Positions 6,416-9,805 of a stretch of 9,805 nucleotides of DNA are shown here, piece by piece. Each line of letters starts with the position of its first letter. Within the stretch, counting starts at the first letter, position 1. The position numbers were made by a program, and so were the translations under genes. The notes beneath the pieces were generated by a model that was not told the DNA's origin, did no database searches, and saw only the letters and a list, made by a program, of their open reading frames with translations. Source of the stretch: Gammaproteobacteria bacterium (GTDB lineage: Bacteria > Pseudomonadota > Gammaproteobacteria > UBA4575); the NCBI GenBank assembly GCA_028281205.1, contig JANQKJ010000133.1, positions 1 to 9,805 of the forward strand, read 5' to 3'.

Positions 6416-7636
6416 ATGAAATGTCTTGAATGCCAACATGATGTTGAACAGATTAATAATGCTCATTTAGCTGAGTGTTGTGGTTTGACTCTGCAAGAAT
6501 ATGCGATTCGGCACCATGTGTCATTGGACTTGTTGGTGAACGAATCTATGGTTAATGCAACCGATGATGTTTCTTATTATTCGCTTTCTGCCGACAAGCC
6601 ATCAATAAGAGCTTCGTCAATATTAAGTGCATTATTAATTACAGATGCATTTACTAGAAATGGCGAATTTATTTGCTTGTCGAGTGAGATCAGGCGTTTG
6701 GATGAATTGCTGTGGTATTTGCGAGATTTGCAGGTATTCGGTTTTCAGTTTCGACAAGAGTATTCGTATACAGAAACAAGTCACCGAGTTGTGCCGAATA
6801 ATCTCATCAAGACACCGTACAAATATGAGCATAAATTTTCAGAACTGTGTAACGAAATTGACTTTGACTTGTTTCTGTCTGTTGTGATCGCGCGTTCAAG
6901 TGAGTTACGCAATGGCTACGTTTTTCTATCTTTAGCTGAAAATCAAGAAATTAATGCTTTGCTTAAGCGATTGACTGATGAGTACCAAATTCGCTGGGTG
7001 CAACTAGAAGATATTGAGCAAGAGAAAAATTTATATAGGACTGAGTCTTTACAGGATGCGCAACGTTTGCTGAGTTTAGTTGAGTCGTGTTTGCAGGAGA
7101 TTCCATGTGTTACTGAAAGATTTTTTGCGCAGGTAGAAAGAGCGACAGTGAGCAAAGAATTGGTATTTGATTCAGCCCACTTTATTACAGATCATCCAGG
7201 TAAATGTGAAAACCTGCATGGTGGCCGCTATACGTTAAATGTAAAAATTAAAGATAGAATAGACCCGTTAACCGGTTTTGTGATTGATTACGGCTATTTA
7301 AAGTCGATAGTAAAAAAACGCGTTATAGAAAAGCTTGATCATCAGAACTTAAATTTTGTCTCTAGCGATTTGGGCTGGCGTTCAAGCACTGAGTTGCTCA
7401 ATATATTCATCTGGGAGCGATTAATTGATTATTTGCCTGGTCTGGTTGAGTTGCAAACATTTGAAACAACCCAATCGTATTGTCAGTACCAGGGACCGAG
7501 TTTAGAAAAAATGCAGGCGGGTTTCGCAGATTTGTCACTAAAGCATTTTTCAAGGCAAGAATTAGGTCGATCAGTGTTACGCCAACAACTTAGCTTGCTT
7601 GATAAAACTAACAAATTAAAAGTTGTTAAGAATTAA
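6416..7636 (+). CDS. orf17: Orf17-type protein: N-terminal Cys/His finger, middle domain, C-terminal PTPS-like domain
   Basis: The gene follows fae as orf17 does in other methylotrophs and likely serves pterin (H4MPT) synthesis. At 406 residues it is far longer than a 6-pyruvoyltetrahydropterin synthase (about 120-150). Residues 3-34 hold a possible zinc finger: C3-x2-C6, H17, C21/C22, then GLTLQEY, resembling Ros/MucR-type fingers. Residues about 65-190 contain two similar segments, each ending in NG-x-x-x-LS and a Leu-rich helix, a pattern reminiscent of two LAGLIDADG-like repeats; this is tentative. Residues about 245-385 are PTPS-like: FDSAH with H255, C264-x3-H268, FVIDYGYLK, LDHQNLN, and TFETTQSYCQY near the end. 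The usual HGH zinc pair reads H268-G-G270, so one metal ligand is missing. No strong ribosome site precedes ATG 6416. The last 11 bp overlap the convergent HisA-like gene. Confidence 0.85.
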   Translation: MKCLECQHDVEQINNAHLAECCGLTLQEYAIRHHVSLDLLVNESMVNATDDVSYYSLSADKPSIRASSILSALLITDAFTRNGEFICLSSEIRRLDELLWYLRDLQVFGFQFRQEYSYTETSHRVVPNNLIKTPYKYEHKFSELCNEIDFDLFLSVVIARSSELRNGYVFLSLAENQEINALLKRLTDEYQIRWVQLEDIEQEKNLYRTESLQDAQRLLSLVESCLQEIPCVTERFFAQVERATVSKELVFDSAHFITDHPGKCENLHGGRYTLNVKIKDRIDPLTGFVIDYGYLKSIVKKRVIEKLDHQNLNFVSSDLGWRSSTELLNIFIWERLIDYLPGLVELQTFETTQSYCQYQGPSLEKMQAGFADLSLKHFSRQELGRSVLRQQLSLLDKTNKLKVVKN

Positions 7637-8333
7637 ATTCAGCAATTTCTTGTTTAGTTAATTTTCCATTATGTAATGTGCTGGCAACCAGTGCGCCTGC
7701 TATATTTAAGCCGCTGAGTTGGTTAATATCATCCTTATTTCTTATGCCTCCACCGTAATATAAATTTTTATTTTGAATAAGTGCTTGAATATGAGAAATT
7801 GTTTTTTTATCGGGGCCTTGGTTGCTACCAACGTGGCTAATAGACAGTATAATGACATCGTTAGGCCATGATTTAGCTGAGTTTAATAGATTGCTTGGCC
7901 CTAGAACTTCGCTTTCAATAATATCTATTGATATTATGGGCTTGTAGGTCGTTAATAGTTTGATGCCTGATTCTAAATCAATATTGGTTGGAAAAGATTC
8001 GCTGCCCAAGACCGGGCGAGCATTAGTTGTATGGCCCATAAATTTAGGCCATTGCTTATATACTGAACCTATGTCGATCCAAAATTCTAAATCTTTATAA
8101 TGTTGGCACAGCTCGGTCCATAAATAAGTGTCTAGTTGTTGCTTTTCTATGCAATCTAAGTCTGCAATATAAATTGTTTTGAAATCGGCTAAATTTAAAA
8201 TGGCGTCTATAACATCATATAAATTTGAAGATTTACATAATAAGGAACTTGCTGGTTCATATTTTTCACGCATACCCATTTTAGCGATTACAACATTGCC
8301 TTGCTTATAGTCTATTACAGGGATTACCTTCAT
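7626..8333 (-). CDS. HisA-like TIM-barrel protein (COG1411 type)
   Basis: A 235-residue paralogue of HisA (ProFAR isomerase) of the kind shared by archaea and H4MPT-using bacteria; its reaction is not known to me, and a role in H4MPT or methylofuran synthesis is inferred from the company it keeps. The start IPVIDYKQGNVV aligns with the HisA N-terminus and keeps Asp8. The strand ISIDIIE keeps an Asp (137) at the place of the second HisA catalytic Asp. Phosphate-binding ends are visible as GGGIR (194-198) and GALVASTLHNGKL. The usual TD-x-x-x-DGT loop reads LSISHVGS (163-170), so those Asp residues are gone. It is the only - strand gene: its 3' end overlaps orf17 by 11 bp and its ATG lies 2 bp from the next start. 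No Shine-Dalgarno is visible. True histidine synthesis is unlikely without his neighbours. Confidence 0.85.
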   Translation of the reverse strand: MKVIPVIDYKQGNVVIAKMGMREKYEPASSLLCKSSNLYDVIDAILNLADFKTIYIADLDCIEKQQLDTYLWTELCQHYKDLEFWIDIGSVYKQWPKFMGHTTNARPVLGSESFPTNIDLESGIKLLTTYKPIISIDIIESEVLGPSNLLNSAKSWPNDVIILSISHVGSNQGPDKKTISHIQALIQNKNLYYGGGIRNKDDINQLSGLNIAGALVASTLHNGKLTKQEIAEFNS

Positions 8334-8335
8334 TG

Positions 8336-9307
8336 ATGCGTTTGTTTGTGAGTGAGTTTATAACCGGTGGTGGTATTGCTAATGATCCATTACCTGAGAG
8401 TTTAAAACAAGAAGGTCAGCTAATGTTGCATGCTGTTTTGAATGAATGTTCTAAAATTAATGGTGTTCAACTGGTTACAACTTGTGATTCCCGTATCAAT
8501 TTATCTATCGATAATGTCGAAGTGCATGCTGTCGAGAATGCGTTCGACTATATTCAACAACTCACATTAATTGCGACTCAGTGTGATGCAACTTGGATCA
8601 TTGCACCAGAAAGTGAGGGAATATTAGAAACTATAATTACTCATTTAGATAAGGAAAAAATTACTTTAATTAATTGTGATATTAACAGTATTCATATCAC
8701 TAGTGACAAATTAACTTGTGCACAACATTTGACAAAAAATGGCATCTTAACTGCTCAAAATATGACGCGAGAGGAAGCGTTGGCATATGCCCAGCCAGTA
8801 ATAATTAAATACCGACATGGTGCTGGATGTGAAGGTTTAATGCGGTGCGAGAATGGAAAGCAGGCTTTGCAATTGATTGATGATTATTTGATGTGGGTTG
8901 TGCAGCCATATCTAGAGGGAAATCATTTAAGTATATCTCTATTGTTTTCAAATAACGATGTAAGGGTGATGTCTGTTAATGAGCAAATTATTGAAGGTGA
9001 AAGAAAATTGGCATTAAAAGCGTGCCATGTTAATGCTTATCCAGTAAATGAAAATATACAAATATTAGCTAATAAGATTTTAAATACATTTCCTGGTTTG
9101 AAAGGTTATGTCGGTGTTGATTTAATAGACGTGCAAGGTGACTACTATATTATTGATATTAATCCACGTTTAACCTCATCATTTGTTGGGCTTAGTGGGG
9201 TGCTTGAAGATAATCCTGCCGAACTGTGTCTTAATAGTGCAATCAATTCAGAGTTGCCCAATGAAATAAAAATAAATAATCATGTTGTAGAGGTGAGAGT
9301 TGACTGA
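8336..9307 (+). CDS. MfnD-like ATP-grasp ligase (tyramine/tyrosine-glutamate ligase type, COG1821)
   Basis: Related to archaeal MfnD, which joins glutamate to tyramine in methanofuran synthesis; in methylotrophs the acceptor may be tyrosine, since methylofuran is reported to carry tyrosine. ATG 8336 gives 323 residues beginning MRLFVSEFITGGG, the typical family start; TTG 8333 would add one residue. The ATP loop is K158-Y-R-H-G-A-G-C-E-G167, the region VQPYLEGNHLSISLLF is the central ATP-grasp strand pair, and the metal-binding strand is D274-I-N-P-R278 followed by LTSSFVGLSG. It starts head to head with the HisA-like gene, so any promoter lies inside that gene; a -10-like TATAGT is at 8306-8311 but has no good -35. 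The end overlaps the next gene by 8 bp. Ligase family firm, exact substrate inferred. Confidence 0.87.
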   Translation: MRLFVSEFITGGGIANDPLPESLKQEGQLMLHAVLNECSKINGVQLVTTCDSRINLSIDNVEVHAVENAFDYIQQLTLIATQCDATWIIAPESEGILETIITHLDKEKITLINCDINSIHITSDKLTCAQHLTKNGILTAQNMTREEALAYAQPVIIKYRHGAGCEGLMRCENGKQALQLIDDYLMWVVQPYLEGNHLSISLLFSNNDVRVMSVNEQIIEGERKLALKACHVNAYPVNENIQILANKILNTFPGLKGYVGVDLIDVQGDYYIIDINPRLTSSFVGLSGVLEDNPAELCLNSAINSELPNEIKINNHVVEVRVD

Positions 9308-9805
9308 ATCCTATTGTCAATTTGCTGGTTGGGATATTGGTGGTGCGCACGTTAAATTAGCTTTTGTTAAAGATGGTCAATTGATTATTCGTCAATGGGA
9401 TTGTCCCTTGTGGAAAGGCATGGAGGAATTAATCTCTGTTTTTAAGCTGGCAGTGAATGAAATTCCTAATACTATTACTAAGCATAATGTAACCATGACA
9501 GGAGAGTTAGTAGATATTTTTGCCTCCCATGATGATGGTGTTGAAAAAATTATATTAGCGTTTATTGAATATGTTACTAATCAAGAAAAAGCTAGATTTT
9601 TTTCTAGTAAGGGGTTGTTAACCTTGGAGCAAGCTTTAAATAATAAGGAGTGTGTTGCTTCAGCAAACTGGATCGCCAGTTCGCAATTGCTTGCAATGAA
9701 TATGAAAAACACAGTATTTGTTGATATTGGTAGTACCACGACTGATGTTCTTCACATTAATGAAAATGGACTCGTACGTAATGGAATGACAGATTTTGAT
9801 CGACT
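9300..9805 (+). CDS. MfnF-like (COG1548, hydantoinase/oxoprolinase-related) protein, 5' part (3' end outside window)
   Basis: The frame is open from TTG 9300 to the window edge, giving 168 complete codons of a family of about 320-350. TTG is the only usable start: an in-frame TGA lies at 9294-9296, and AGGTGA (9291-9296) supplies a ribosome site. The protein begins (M)TESYCQFAGWDIGGAHVK, the first ASKHA-type phosphate motif, continues with TGELVDIF, then SANWIAS, and has the second phosphate motif FVDIGSTTTDVL at about 140-151, with GMTDFDR at the edge. Archaeal MfnF joins the furan and the glutamyl-tyramine parts of methanofuran, so this protein likely acts next to the MfnD-like ligase. The 8-bp overlap with that gene indicates translational coupling. 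Confidence 0.85.
   Translation, partial: MTESYCQFAGWDIGGAHVKLAFVKDGQLIIRQWDCPLWKGMEELISVFKLAVNEIPNTITKHNVTMTGELVDIFASHDDGVEKIILAFIEYVTNQEKARFFSSKGLLTLEQALNNKECVASANWIASSQLLAMNMKNTVFVDIGSTTTDVLHINENGLVRNGMTDFDR

Noticed and set aside
6066..6419. 117-codon + strand frame running from within fae across the terminator
   Set aside because: It starts inside fae in another frame, crosses a strong terminator and gives a translation rich in Leu, Lys and Ser with no recognisable features.
8340..8353. TGTTTGT half-site near the start of the MfnD-like gene as a second copy of the fae palindrome
   Set aside because: Only one half is present and it is fully explained by Phe-Val codons of the conserved N-terminus.

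Overview
This window is a piece of a tetrahydromethanopterin/methylofuran (H4MPT/MFR)-linked one-carbon (formaldehyde-oxidation) gene cluster. Eleven genes are visible, two of them cut by the window edges. Fae, MtdB and Mch together with beta-RFAP synthase and several archaeal-type cofactor-synthesis proteins is the set expected of an aerobic methylotrophic or methanotrophic proteobacterium. The moderately AT-rich sequence is compatible with a gammaproteobacterial methylotroph, but I cannot fix the genus and that part is inference.

Layout: (1) 1-771, 3' part of beta-RFAP synthase, the committing step of H4MPT synthesis. (2) 861-1766, mtdB. (3) about 1770-2903, an ATP-grasp ligase of the archaeal/methylotroph COG2232 type whose conserved N-terminus has no ATG, GTG or TTG to start it. 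(4) 2937-3905, mch. (5) 3898-4809, a RimK-like ATP-grasp ligase (methylotroph orf5). (6) 4816-5661, a CitG/MdcB-like protein (orf7). These six genes run on the + strand with small gaps or overlaps. (7) 5798-6325, fae, set apart by a 136-bp leader full of inverted repeats and by a strong rho-independent terminator (6351-6387). (8) 6416-7636, an enlarged orf17 protein with an N-terminal Cys/His finger and a C-terminal 6-pyruvoyltetrahydropterin-synthase (PTPS)-like domain. (9) 7626-8333 on the - strand, a HisA-like TIM barrel that overlaps orf17 tail to tail and abuts gene 10 head to head with 2 bp between start codons. (10) 8336-9307, an MfnD-like ATP-grasp ligase. (11) 9300 to the window end, the 5' part of an MfnF-like (COG1548) kinase-fold protein starting with TTG.

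How they work together: Fae condenses formaldehyde with (dephospho-)H4MPT, MtdB oxidises methylene-H4MPT to methenyl-H4MPT, and Mch hydrolyses it to formyl-H4MPT, which the MFR-dependent Fhc complex (not in this window) would convert onward to formate. The remaining genes look like synthesis genes for the two carriers: beta-RFAP synthase for H4MPT, MfnD-like and MfnF-like proteins for methylofuran, and three different ATP-grasp ligases that could add amino acid or glutamate units. The pathway is known; the most open points are the roles of the COG2232 ligase, the CitG-like protein, the HisA-like protein and the three-part orf17 protein.

No tRNA, rRNA, mobile element or CRISPR array was seen, and no gene-free stretch exceeds 136 bp.
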